A DNA stretch of 64,000 nucleotides, from NCBI GenBank assembly GCA_041689935.1, contig JBDNFI010000042.1, positions 1 to 64,000 of the forward strand, given 5' to 3'. How positions within the stretch are numbered: the stretch's first letter is position 1; each line of letters opens with the position of its first letter. Of this stretch, positions 8,062 through 16,110 are shown piece by piece. Made by a program: the position numbers and the translations under genes. Under the pieces are notes generated by a model. The model did not search any database, was not told the DNA's origin, and was given only the letters and a program-made list of their open reading frames with translations. The DNA comes from CAXBDP01 sp041689935 (lineage in GTDB: Bacteria > Bacteroidota > Bacteroidia > Cytophagales > Cyclobacteriaceae).

Positions 8062-9624
8062 TTAAACGCCTAAAAGCAATCTTGCGGGATCTTCTAGAAG
8101 CTGTTTTACACGCACTAGGAAGCTCACAGATTCTCTGCCGTCGATAACTCGGTGATCGTAACTCAATGCCAAGTACATCATCGGGCGAACGACTATTTCA
8201 CCGTCGACCACCATTGCGCGTTCTACGATATTGTGCATTCCCAAAATCGCAGATTGGGGAGCATTGATGATTGGGGTGGATAGAAGAGACCCAAAAACTC
8301 CACCGTTGGTAATCGTAAATGTGCCTCCAGTCATTTCTTCAATACTCAATTTTCCATCACGTGCTTTCCCTGCCAATCTTAGGATTTCCTTTTCGATTTG
8401 CTGAAAACTCATTTTTTCGGCATTTCTTATCACCGGTACGACTAATCCGCGCGGGGTAGATACTGCAATAGACACATCGCAGAAATCGTTGAGAACAATT
8501 TCTTCACCGTCAATTTGTGCATTTACAGATGGCCATTCCAATAATGCCTGGCACACTGCTTTGGTAAAGAATGACATAAAGCCCAAATTGACTTCATATT
8601 TCGCCTTAAAGCTTTCCTTATATTTTTTCCGAACGTCCATGATCGGCTTCATGTCTACCTCATTGAAAGTGGTAAGCATAGCTGTTTCATTCTTCACAGT
8701 GACTAATCTGCGAGCGATTGTTTTTCTCAAATTCGTCATTTTCTGACGAGTTTGATGTCTGTCGCCAGTGGGTGTTGGTGCAACTTCAGCAGATTGCGGT
8801 TTGCTTTCTGCTTTTTTGGCAGGAGCATCGGCTTTAGCTTTTTCAGCATTCAAGGCATCTTCCTTGGTGATTCTTCCACCATGACCTGTTCCTTTTACTG
8901 CCTCGGGAGAAATTCCTTTTTCGGCTAGTATTTTCGCCGCAGCAGGTGAAGGGTGTCCATCTGCATGGCTTGATTTATTGTCTTTGGCACCTTCAGGTTC
9001 CGCCGATTTCTTGCTAGTTGGTTCAGCTTTGCTATCGGCAGCGTCGTTTTCAGCTACTTCGATTTTGCAGATTAGCCCACCTACTTCTAGTGTGTCACCT
9101 TCTTGAGCGATGATTTGAAGTGTGCCCGTAGCCTCGGCTGGCAATTCGAATGTGGCTTTATCAGAATCTACCTCTGCGATAATTTCGTCTAATTTTACGG
9201 TAGCTCCATCAGCTTTTAGCCACGAAGAAAGCACTACTTCTGTGATAGATTCACCAACGGTAGGCACACGCATTTCGATGATTTCTGATTTACCTCCCGC
9301 TGATTTTTTTACTTCAGTATCCGAAGAGCCCTCTTTTTTATGTGACGGAGCTTCTTCCTTTTCAACTTTGCTAGCTTCTTCTATTGCTTCACCTTCTTCT
9401 ATTGTGCAAAGAGTGGCTCCTATTTCTACCGTTTCTCCTTCTTCAGCCATTATTTTTAATACTCCTGATGCCTCAGCAGTAAGCTCAAAAGTGGCTTTAT
9501 CTGATTCTAATTCAGCTATTACTTCGTCCATTTTTACTTGCTCACCATCTTTTTTCAACCAAGAGGCAATGGTTACTTCTGTGATGGATTCGCCCACTTG
9601 AGGCACTTTTATTTCTACACTCAT
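8062..9624 (-). CDS. odhB: 2-oxoglutarate dehydrogenase E2 (dihydrolipoyl succinyltransferase) with two lipoyl domains
   Basis: Core acyltransferase of the 2-oxoglutarate dehydrogenase complex. Domains in order: lipoyl domain 1 (about 1-78, lipoyl Lys43 in ESDKATFEL), lipoyl domain 2 (about 115-190, Lys156 in DSDKATFEL), peripheral subunit-binding domain (about 224-258, HPSPAAAKILAEKGI then GGRITKEDAL), and catalytic domain (about 292-520) with His491 and Asp495 in YDHRVIDGR. Linkers are rich in Ala, Lys, Glu and Ser. E. coli SucB has one lipoyl domain; two is a variant seen in Bacteroidota. It lies 27 bases after sucA, in the same operon. LipB, encoded about 6 kb away, would start its lipoylation. 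Confidence 0.95.
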   Translation of the reverse strand: MSVEIKVPQVGESITEVTIASWLKKDGEQVKMDEVIAELESDKATFELTAEASGVLKIMAEEGETVEIGATLCTIEEGEAIEEASKVEKEEAPSHKKEGSSDTEVKKSAGGKSEIIEMRVPTVGESITEVVLSSWLKADGATVKLDEIIAEVDSDKATFELPAEATGTLQIIAQEGDTLEVGGLICKIEVAENDAADSKAEPTSKKSAEPEGAKDNKSSHADGHPSPAAAKILAEKGISPEAVKGTGHGGRITKEDALNAEKAKADAPAKKAESKPQSAEVAPTPTGDRHQTRQKMTNLRKTIARRLVTVKNETAMLTTFNEVDMKPIMDVRKKYKESFKAKYEVNLGFMSFFTKAVCQALLEWPSVNAQIDGEEIVLNDFCDVSIAVSTPRGLVVPVIRNAEKMSFQQIEKEILRLAGKARDGKLSIEEMTGGTFTITNGGVFGSLLSTPIINAPQSAILGMHNIVERAMVVDGEIVVRPMMYLALSYDHRVIDGRESVSFLVRVKQLLEDPARLLLGV

Positions 9625-9651
9625 GATACGATTGTTAGCGTGTTGATTTAG

Positions 9652-12378
9652 TTAGGAAAAAGCTTGTTGAATAATGGAGGCCTGCTCTTTTGCATGTGCG
9701 CTGCCATACCCTGTAGCAGGTGATGCGCTTGGCTTGCGGGAAATTACGCCCATTTCTATATGGCGGAATACCCTATTGATATACCCAAATGCACCCATGT
9801 TTTCTGGTTCTTCTTGTACCCAGAAAACTTTAGCGTCTTTATATTCTTCCAGCAAGTTTTCAATTTTCGTTTTCGGGTAAGGATGCAATTGTTCTAGTCT
9901 AACAATGGCCACATCTTTACGTTCTTGCTTCTCTTGCTCTTCTTGCAAATCGAAGAAAATCTTACCAGAACATAGCAATACTTTTTTTACCTTTTTCTTG
10001 TCTGCATACGTATCGTCTATTACCTCACGAAAACCACCTTTTGTAAATTCCTCAACCGGAGAAACCACTTTTGGATGGCGAAGCAGGGATTTTGGCGACA
10101 TGACTACACATGGCTTGCGGAATGGCCACGTAAGCTGGCGGCGTAATAAGTGAAAGAAGTTGGACGGCTCGGTAATATTTGCTACCACCATATTGTATTC
10201 TGCAGATAGCTGCAAGAAACGCTCTGGTCTTGCATTGGAGTGTTCCGGCCCTTGGCCTTCGTATCCATGCGGGAGGAGAAGAACCAAGCCATTCATTCTC
10301 TGCCATTTCGTTTCCGAGCAGCTGATGAATTGGTCGATCATTACTTGTGCGCCATTGGCAAAGTCACCAAACTGGGCTTCCCAAATAGTCAATGCATTCG
10401 GATTGGCCATGGCATATCCAAATTCAAAACCCACTACACCAAATTCTGAAAGTAAAGAATTGTAAATGTGGAATTTACCTTGATTTTCGTCTAAGTTTGC
10501 AAGGCTTGTATACGCCTTACTGGTCTCTGCGTCTCTAATAACAGCATGGCGATGAGAGAAGGTGCCTCTCAAACAATCTTGACCCGAAAGTCGCACAATT
10601 TTTCCTTCATTCAGAATGGTTCCGTAAGCCAAAAGTTCAGCTGCAGCCCAGTTTAGGCTCTTTTCCTTGCCAAACATATCCTTACGTTGCTTCAGCAATT
10701 TGTCGATTTGCTTCAGTGGCTTAAATCCTTTTGGGATGGTGGTAAGGCATTTGGCTACTTTATCAATGACTTCCTGCGACACGCCAGTATCTGGTGATGA
10801 TTCAAAATCTTGCGGCTTGGATCTACGTAGATTTTGCCACTCTTTTTCCAAGGGTTGGTATTGGTAGGGGAGGTTACTTTGTTTCACCAAATTGAGCCTG
10901 TCTTGCAATAACTGGCGGAATTCAGAATCCATCGTTTCCGCTAATTTAGCATCCACATCGCCACGCTCAATTAGCTTTTTGTTATACAACTCCCGTGGAT
11001 TTGGGTGCTTAGAAATGATGTTGTAAAGTGCGGGCTGAGTAAACTTTGGCTCATCACTTTCATTATGGCCATGTCTGCGATAGCAAAGCATGTCGATATA
11101 TATATCTTGATTGAATTTCTGACGGAATTCGACAGCCATTTCTACACAGAATACTACAGCCTCTGGGTCGTCGCCATTTACATGTAAAACCGGCGCGTCA
11201 ATTACTTTGGCTACATCTGTACAGTATATGGATGATCTTGCGTCGTCATAATCAGTGGTAAAACCTACCTGATTGTTAATCACAAAATGAATGGTACCGC
11301 CTGTGTGATAACCATCCAATTTTGACATTTGAGCCACCTCATACACAATCCCTTGGCCAGCTAAAGCTGCATCTCCATGTATTACAATTGGAAGTATTTT
11401 ATCATAAGCATTGCCATACATGGCATCTGCCTTAGCTCGTAAGTAACCTTCTACCACAGGATTCACTGCCTCTAAGTGTGATGGGTTTGGTGCAAGCTTC
11501 AAATTCAGCTTGTTGCCGGATGGCGTAGTGATTTCTGAACTATACCCTATATGGTATTTTACGTCACCATCGCCCATAGTCAAATCGGGTACTGCCGTTC
11601 CTTCAAATTCATTGAAAATATGCTCGTAAGTTTTACCCATAATATTGGCAAGCACATTTAATCGGCCTCTGTGAGTCATCCCAATCATGGCTTCTTTCAC
11701 GCCAAACTCACCGGCTTTATTGATGATCGCATCCAAGGCAGGTATGGTGCTTTCTCCACCTTCTAAAGAGAATCTTTTCTGTCCTATATATTTCGTGTGA
11801 AGGAAGTTTTCGAATATAGCTGCTTCGTTCAGCTTCGACAGAATTCTCTTCTTTTGCTCCAGGGAAGGGTTGTGAGCGAGAGCTGCTTTTTCTGTTTTTT
11901 GTTTGAACCAATCCAAAATTTCCGGATCGCGGATATACATATATTCGAAACCTACAGCGCCTTCGTAAATATATTTCAGAGCCTCAATAATTTTATCTAA
12001 TGTGGCTCTACCAATGCCGATTTCCTGTCCAGCATTAAACTCTACCTCCAAGTCAGCTTCAGTTAGACCAAAATCAGATGGTTCAAGAAATGCCTTGTGA
12101 TCTCTTCTTTCCCTTACCGGGTTTGTTTTTGCCTTCAAATGACCTCTAGTACGATAGGCATGAATCAAGTTTCTTACCTTTAATTCTCTTTCGTCGGCTG
12201 AGGGAGTGCTAGGAGGTGCTTGATGCCCATTTTCTTCCGAATAGGCTTCCGAAAACTCAAATCCTTCGAAGAACTTTTGCCATGAGGTATCAAGTGATTC
12301 CGGATTGGTTTTGTATGTTTTGTACAGCTCTCCGATGTAATTACCGTGAGCGTTTGAGATATAGGAGTAACGATCCAT
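9652..12378 (-). CDS. sucA: 2-oxoglutarate dehydrogenase E1 component
   Basis: Thiamine-diphosphate enzyme that decarboxylates 2-oxoglutarate and passes the succinyl group to the E2 lipoyl arm (TCA cycle). 908 residues, matching SucA (about 930). The N-terminal part has the YIGELYKTYKTNPESLD type segment that contacts E2. Further recognisable blocks are MIGMTHRGRLNVLANIMGK, the ThDP-binding region around IHGDAALAGQGIVYEV, and HGYEGQGPEHSNARPERFLQ. First gene of the sucA-odhB operon, with a -7 box 19 bases upstream of the start. An octamer at 10269-10276 encodes LPH on the coding strand. Confidence 0.97.
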   Translation of the reverse strand: MDRYSYISNAHGNYIGELYKTYKTNPESLDTSWQKFFEGFEFSEAYSEENGHQAPPSTPSADERELKVRNLIHAYRTRGHLKAKTNPVRERRDHKAFLEPSDFGLTEADLEVEFNAGQEIGIGRATLDKIIEALKYIYEGAVGFEYMYIRDPEILDWFKQKTEKAALAHNPSLEQKKRILSKLNEAAIFENFLHTKYIGQKRFSLEGGESTIPALDAIINKAGEFGVKEAMIGMTHRGRLNVLANIMGKTYEHIFNEFEGTAVPDLTMGDGDVKYHIGYSSEITTPSGNKLNLKLAPNPSHLEAVNPVVEGYLRAKADAMYGNAYDKILPIVIHGDAALAGQGIVYEVAQMSKLDGYHTGGTIHFVINNQVGFTTDYDDARSSIYCTDVAKVIDAPVLHVNGDDPEAVVFCVEMAVEFRQKFNQDIYIDMLCYRRHGHNESDEPKFTQPALYNIISKHPNPRELYNKKLIERGDVDAKLAETMDSEFRQLLQDRLNLVKQSNLPYQYQPLEKEWQNLRRSKPQDFESSPDTGVSQEVIDKVAKCLTTIPKGFKPLKQIDKLLKQRKDMFGKEKSLNWAAAELLAYGTILNEGKIVRLSGQDCLRGTFSHRHAVIRDAETSKAYTSLANLDENQGKFHIYNSLLSEFGVVGFEFGYAMANPNALTIWEAQFGDFANGAQVMIDQFISCSETKWQRMNGLVLLLPHGYEGQGPEHSNARPERFLQLSAEYNMVVANITEPSNFFHLLRRQLTWPFRKPCVVMSPKSLLRHPKVVSPVEEFTKGGFREVIDDTYADKKKVKKVLLCSGKIFFDLQEEQEKQERKDVAIVRLEQLHPYPKTKIENLLEEYKDAKVFWVQEEPENMGAFGYINRVFRHIEMGVISRKPSASPATGYGSAHAKEQASIIQQAFS

Positions 12379-12396
12379 TTGCTTATTGTTTCAAGG

Positions 12397-12404
12397 CAAA
12401 GATA
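12397..12404 (-). promoter_or_regulatory. Putative -7 element for sucA-odhB
   Basis: The minus strand reads TATCTTTG, an exact TAnnTTTG, 19 bases before the sucA start codon. This implies a very short leader. Confidence 0.55.
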
Positions 12405-12682
12405 AACAGCCTAATTGTTTATAAAAAATTGTATATTCGGTTACACAAATATTTATTGATTTTCAGTAGGTTGAATTGATGATTAAATAGAGTCAAGCCA
12501 TTTAACCGTAGTAACAAAGTTAATGGCTTGATAATAGAATGGCAAGAATTAAATTAGTTTCAATAGCTTTTAAAAGAGGCTCAAGTGATCCATTGATAAC
12601 GCTAGTCATCAACTAATTGCGTAAAAGCGGGAGGATTGAAAAAAGTAATTTATTCTTCTGTTATGATTATCAGATATTTCAG

Positions 12683-12690
12683 TATCTTTG
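12683..12690 (+). promoter_or_regulatory. Putative -7 element for rpsP operon
   Basis: TATCTTTG matches TAnnTTTG, followed by GCAG and a leader of about 45 bases to the rpsP ATG at 12742. The position supports the 12742 start, because an earlier in-frame ATG at 12688 would overlap the promoter box. Confidence 0.6.
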
Positions 12691-12741
12691 CAGTCCAAAA
12701 TTTTGAACAGCGGACGAGCTCCGCACCACACAAAAACAAAA

Positions 12742-13482
12742 ATGGCAGTAAAAATCAGATTGGCCCGTAGAGGTCGCAAAAAACAAGCAATGTACGATGT
12801 AGTTGTTGCTGACGCTAGAGCACCACGCGATGGTCGCTTTATTGAGAAATTGGGTACTTACAATCCAAACACAAACCCAGCTACTATAGTGCTTGATGAA
12901 GAGAAAGCATTTAAGTGGGTAATGAATGGAGCCCAACCAACTGATACGGTAAAGGCTTTGCTTTCGTATCGTGGGGTTCTCTTGAGAAAACACCTTCAAA
13001 TTGGTGTTATAAAAGAAGCTCTTACACAAGACCAAGCCGATGCTAAGTACGATGCTTGGAAATCAGGTAAAGACTCCGCAATCACTGGTAAGGTGGAATC
13101 GCTTGCTACTGAGAAAGCAGTTCGTGAGAAAGCGAAATTTGAAGCTGAAGCTAAAGTGAAAGAAGCTCGTGCTGAAGCGATTAAAGCTAAAAATGTAGTG
13201 GTTGAAGAACCATCTGCTGAAGAAGTTGCGGTAGAAGAACCAGCTGCGGCAGAAGAGCCGGCTATTGAGGAATCTGCTACAGTAGAGGCTACAAACGAAG
13301 AAGCTGCGGCAGAAGAGCCGGCTGCTGAGGAAGTTGCTCCAGCGGAAGCTGCGGCAGAAGAGCCGGCTACTGAGAAAGTTGCTACAGTAGAGTCTACAAA
13401 TGAGGAAGCTCCAACAAACGAAGCAGAAGCAAATGATGCTCCTGCTGCCGAGGGGGATGCCACAGAAGAGCCAAAAGCCTAA
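12742..13482 (+). CDS. rpsP: 30S ribosomal protein S16 (bS16) with long Ala/Glu-rich tail
   Basis: Small-subunit assembly protein. The canonical bS16 core occupies about the first 80 residues (MAVKIRLARRGRKKQAMYDV, GRFIEKLGTYNPN, PTDTVKALLSYRG). An extension of about 165 residues follows: a Lys/Ala/Glu helical linker (about 105-150), then a low-complexity tail of EEPAAEE-type repeats ending EEPKA. E. coli bS16 is about 82 residues. Bacteroidota bS16 is often longer, but this tail is extreme. The start is chosen at the ATG directly before the core. The tail DNA carries imperfect tandem repeats (13243-13368), so its length probably varies between strains. It heads the rpsP-rimM-trmD run. Confidence 0.95.
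   Translation: MAVKIRLARRGRKKQAMYDVVVADARAPRDGRFIEKLGTYNPNTNPATIVLDEEKAFKWVMNGAQPTDTVKALLSYRGVLLRKHLQIGVIKEALTQDQADAKYDAWKSGKDSAITGKVESLATEKAVREKAKFEAEAKVKEARAEAIKAKNVVVEEPSAEEVAVEEPAAAEEPAIEESATVEATNEEAAAEEPAAEEVAPAEAAAEEPATEKVATVESTNEEAPTNEAEANDAPAAEGDATEEPKA
13243..13368 (+). repeat. In-frame imperfect tandem repeats in the rpsP tail
   Basis: A 21-base unit encoding AAAEEPA recurs with identical sequence at 13243, 13303 and 13348 (spacings 60 and 45 bases). Related repeats surround it, for example GCTACAGTAGAG at about 13276 and 13381. All spacings are multiples of three, so length changes keep the frame. Confidence 0.8.
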
Positions 13483-13495
13483 TAATATTTAAGGG

Positions 13496-14029
13496 ATGAG
13501 GAAAGATGATTGTTTTGAGTTTGGGCATATCATCAAACCTCACGGTCTGAAAGGAGAGCTTTGGATTTTGCTCGATGTGGATTTCCCTGATGATTACGAA
13601 GAACTGGAATCAGTTTTCCTAGAGCAATCTGGAAATCTGATTCCTTTTTTTATCACAGATCTTCATATTAAGGGAGAAAGGGCTTTGATTCAATTTGAAG
13701 ATGTAGATAACTATGAGGCTGCGGCAGAGCTTACAGGCTCAAAGTTGTTTTTACCTCTATCCATCCTCCCGTTGTTACCAGATGACCAATACTATTTCCA
13801 TGAACTTGTAGGAATGCAGGTAGAAGACGATAAAAATGGAAATGTTGGTATTGCGAAGGAAGTGGCATCAAGAGCTGGACAGGATCTATTAATTGTGGAC
13901 AAGGACGGAAAAGAAATCCTTATCCCAATGGTCGATACCATCCTTACCAGTGTTCATAAAAGCTCCAAAGTAATCTATGTATCCCTTCCAGACGGATTGT
14001 TAGACATTTACCTTTCTGAGGAAAATTGA
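13496..14029 (+). CDS. rimM: Ribosome maturation factor RimM
   Basis: Assists late maturation of the 30S head by binding uS19. 177 residues with the N-terminal RimM barrel (FEFGHIIKPHGLKGELWI, about 6-24) and a C-terminal PRC-barrel (FHELVGMQVEDDKNGNVG, then GQDLLIVDKDGKEILIPMV). The start at 13496 lies 14 bases after rpsP, and the trmD ATG begins 8 bases after its stop codon. Placement between rpsP and trmD is the classic gene order. A near-octamer (CCTCCCGT, 13765) encodes LP. Confidence 0.95.
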   Translation: MRKDDCFEFGHIIKPHGLKGELWILLDVDFPDDYEELESVFLEQSGNLIPFFITDLHIKGERALIQFEDVDNYEAAAELTGSKLFLPLSILPLLPDDQYYFHELVGMQVEDDKNGNVGIAKEVASRAGQDLLIVDKDGKEILIPMVDTILTSVHKSSKVIYVSLPDGLLDIYLSEEN

Positions 14030-14036
14030 TTGATTC

Positions 14037-14717
14037 ATGAGAATTGACATCATGACATGCTTACCTCGCTTATTGGATAGCCCATTTTCGCATTCCATAC
14101 TCAAGCGGGCGCAGGACAAAGGACTTGTAGAAGTTCATGTACATGACTTGCGAGACTATACCACCAAAAAAAATAAAAATGTAGATGATTATGCATTTGG
14201 TGGAGGTGCAGGCATGGTAATGATGATTGAGCCTATCGATAAGTGTATTTCAGCCTTAAAAGCCGAAAGAGACTACGATGAAGTAATCTACATGAGTCCA
14301 GATGGTGAATTGCTCGATCAGCCAATGGTCAATGGCCTGACTTTATGTAATAACCTCATCATACTGTGTGGGCATTACAAAGGAGTGGACGAAAGAGTGC
14401 GGCAGCATCTGACTACCAAAGAAATCAGTATTGGGAATTATGTATTGTCAGGAGGGGAATTAGCTGCAGCTGTATTGGCAGATTCTATTATTCGGCTTTT
14501 GCCGGGAGTATTGTCTGACGAAACATCCGCCTTGACAGATTCATTTCAGGATGGCCTTGTAGCCGCGCCAGTATATACTCGACCAGCTATATATAATGAT
14601 TGGTCTGTACCTGAGGTGTTGCTTTCGGGTCATGAGGCAAACATAAATGCCTGGCGATTCGATCAAGCTGTGGAAAGAACAAAAACTCGCAGGCCTGAGT
14701 TAGGCGAGGATCAATAA
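14037..14717 (+). CDS. trmD: tRNA (guanine37-N1)-methyltransferase
   Basis: Methylates G37 next to the anticodon using S-adenosylmethionine, preventing frameshifting. 226 residues. Motifs of the SPOUT trefoil-knot fold: DDYAFGGGAGMVMMIEP (about 53-69), LCGHYKGVDERV (about 111-122) and SIGNYVLSGGELAAAVL, which closes the knot around the cofactor. The start ATG gives MRIDIMTCLP, the usual N-terminus. It is followed by rplS, which has its own TAnnTTTG box, so rplS can be made independently. Confidence 0.96.
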   Translation: MRIDIMTCLPRLLDSPFSHSILKRAQDKGLVEVHVHDLRDYTTKKNKNVDDYAFGGGAGMVMMIEPIDKCISALKAERDYDEVIYMSPDGELLDQPMVNGLTLCNNLIILCGHYKGVDERVRQHLTTKEISIGNYVLSGGELAAAVLADSIIRLLPGVLSDETSALTDSFQDGLVAAPVYTRPAIYNDWSVPEVLLSGHEANINAWRFDQAVERTKTRRPELGEDQ

Positions 14718-14753
14718 TTTTTCCATTACATTTAGAGAATTAGAAACTTTACG

Positions 14754-14761
14754 TATATTTG
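14754..14761 (+). promoter_or_regulatory. Putative -7 element for rplS
   Basis: TATATTTG followed by CAG, the same context as the rpsP box, 37 bases before the rplS ATG and after the trmD stop codon. Confidence 0.55.
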
Positions 14762-14798
14762 CAGTCCCATTTTCAACGGGCTATAATCTTTTGCCAAA

Positions 14799-15167
14799 AT
14801 GAGCGACCTGATTAAATTCATAGAACAAGAATACCAACCAAAGAGAGAAGGTTTTCCAACTTTCAAATCTGGTGATACAGTTAATGTACACGTGCGCATT
14901 ACAGAAGGTAACAAGGAGCGTGTTCAGCAGTTCCAAGGAACCGTAATCCAGCGCAAGAACAAGAGTACAAATGGTGAAACATTTACCGTTAGAAAAATTT
15001 CTAACGGGGTGGGTGTGGAAAGAATTTTCCCTTTGTTATCACCAAGTATTGATAAAATTGAAGTCTTGAGAAGAGGTTCTGTAAAAAGAGCTAAACTTTA
15101 TTACCTACGAGGACGCCAAGGAAAAGCGGCAAGAATCAAGGAAAAAATTACTTCATCAAAACCATAA
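14799..15167 (+). CDS. rplS: 50S ribosomal protein L19
   Basis: bL19, 122 residues, located at the 30S-50S interface. Clear signature: FKSGDTVNVHVRITEGNKER (about 23-42), FQGTVIQRKN, FTVRKISNGVGVERIFPL and VKRAKLYYLRGRQGKAARIK. The last member of the rpsP-rimM-trmD-rplS cluster. A UUCG-loop terminator follows the stop codon within a few bases. Confidence 0.97.
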   Translation: MSDLIKFIEQEYQPKREGFPTFKSGDTVNVHVRITEGNKERVQQFQGTVIQRKNKSTNGETFTVRKISNGVGVERIFPLLSPSIDKIEVLRRGSVKRAKLYYLRGRQGKAARIKEKITSSKP

Positions 15168-15170
15168 AGG

Positions 15171-15196
15171 AAAGAGGCTTCGGCCTCTTTTTTATT
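15171..15196 (+). terminator. Intrinsic terminator after rplS
   Basis: AAAGAGGC and GCCTCTTT arms around a TTCG tetraloop, followed by a T-rich run. It ends the ribosomal cluster. Confidence 0.9.
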
Positions 15197-15205
15197 TTCC
15201 CTCAA

Positions 15206-15237
15206 TTGTGATTACGGCTTGATTTTGGATAATTTTG
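15206..15237 (+). promoter_or_regulatory. Putative promoter for dapF
   Basis: TTG at 15206-15208 and TAATTTTG at 15230-15237 are separated by 21 bases, close to the Bacteroidota -33/-7 arrangement. The dapF ATG is 20 bases further on. It lies just past the rplS terminator. Confidence 0.6.
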
Positions 15238-15257
15238 AACTATCTCAAATTTAAAGC

Positions 15258-16034
15258 ATGCAAACCCCTTTTTACAAGTATCACGGTACTGGAAACGACT
15301 TTATAATGATTGATAACCGAGAAGGGCTCCTTGGGTCAACTTTTCGCAATCATATCCCAACGCTTTGTCACAGACATTTTGGCATAGGGGCAGATGGGGT
15401 CATTCTTATCCAGCTTCACACAGATTACGATTTCGAAATGGTCTACTACAATCCTGATGGTAGCCAAAGTCTTTGTGGAAATGGGAGTAGATGCGCCATA
15501 GCTTTTGCAAGAGATTTGAAATTGATAAAAGATAGGGCAATATTTTTGGCCTACGATGGTGTGCATTCGGCCTTTATCGAAAACAATCAAATTCACTTAA
15601 GCATGGCTGATGTCAATAAGATAGATGTTATTGAGGAAGATTACTTTGTAAACACAGGATCTCCACATTACATTAAACTTGTGCAGTCGGTACAAAACAT
15701 TGACGTAGTAAGCCAAGGAAGAAAAATTCGAAACTCAGAGTCATTCGAACCGAATGGTACAAATGTAAATTTTGTTGAATTACATGTTGATGATAATTCC
15801 CTCCAAATTCGAACCTACGAAAGAGGCGTTGAGGATGAAACCTTGTCTTGCGGTACGGGTGTTGCAGGTGCAGCGCTAACCGCTTCCGAATTAGGCTTCC
15901 AAAGTCCAGTTTATGTGCGTACTAAAGGTGGTGATTTGCAAGTTTCCTTTTTCAAAAATGCGGGAGGTAGGTATTCTGATATACACTTAATTGGCCCAGC
16001 CGTTAAGGTCTTTCAGGGTGAATTCGAGTTATAG
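15258..16034 (+). CDS. dapF: Diaminopimelate epimerase
   Basis: Converts LL- to meso-diaminopimelate for lysine and peptidoglycan, without cofactor, using two cysteines. 258 residues. Cys73 lies in SLCGNGSRC and Cys198 in ETLSCGTGVAG. FYKYHGTGNDFIMID is the usual N-terminus. The two halves (about 1-125 and 126-258) form the pseudo-symmetric DAP epimerase fold. An octamer at 15960-15967 encodes AGG. It has its own predicted promoter; secA follows 76 bases later. Confidence 0.95.
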   Translation: MQTPFYKYHGTGNDFIMIDNREGLLGSTFRNHIPTLCHRHFGIGADGVILIQLHTDYDFEMVYYNPDGSQSLCGNGSRCAIAFARDLKLIKDRAIFLAYDGVHSAFIENNQIHLSMADVNKIDVIEEDYFVNTGSPHYIKLVQSVQNIDVVSQGRKIRNSESFEPNGTNVNFVELHVDDNSLQIRTYERGVEDETLSCGTGVAGAALTASELGFQSPVYVRTKGGDLQVSFFKNAGGRYSDIHLIGPAVKVFQGEFEL

Positions 16035-16110
16035 CGAAGACTGTTTACAGATAATTACCTGTTTCTAACAAAAAGAAATTAATTTTACCTTCTTATAAAA
16101 AATAATACTG

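Larger units (their letters stand above)
12379..12741. other. Divergent intergenic region sucA / rpsP, 363 bases
   Basis: Holds the minus-strand -7 box for sucA (12397-12404), the plus-strand -7 box for rpsP (12683-12690) and one GCGGGAGG octamer (12627-12634). The remainder is AT-rich with no convincing small gene. Confidence 0.6.

Noticed and set aside
9122..9601. Plus-strand 159-codon frame opposite odhB
   Set aside because: It mirrors the two lipoyl domain repeats on the opposite strand; low-complexity Ser-rich composition and no start signal.
12996..13463. Minus-strand 155-codon Ser/Ala-rich reading frame
   Set aside because: It lies opposite the repetitive rpsP tail, where the repeat composition produces an open antisense frame by chance.
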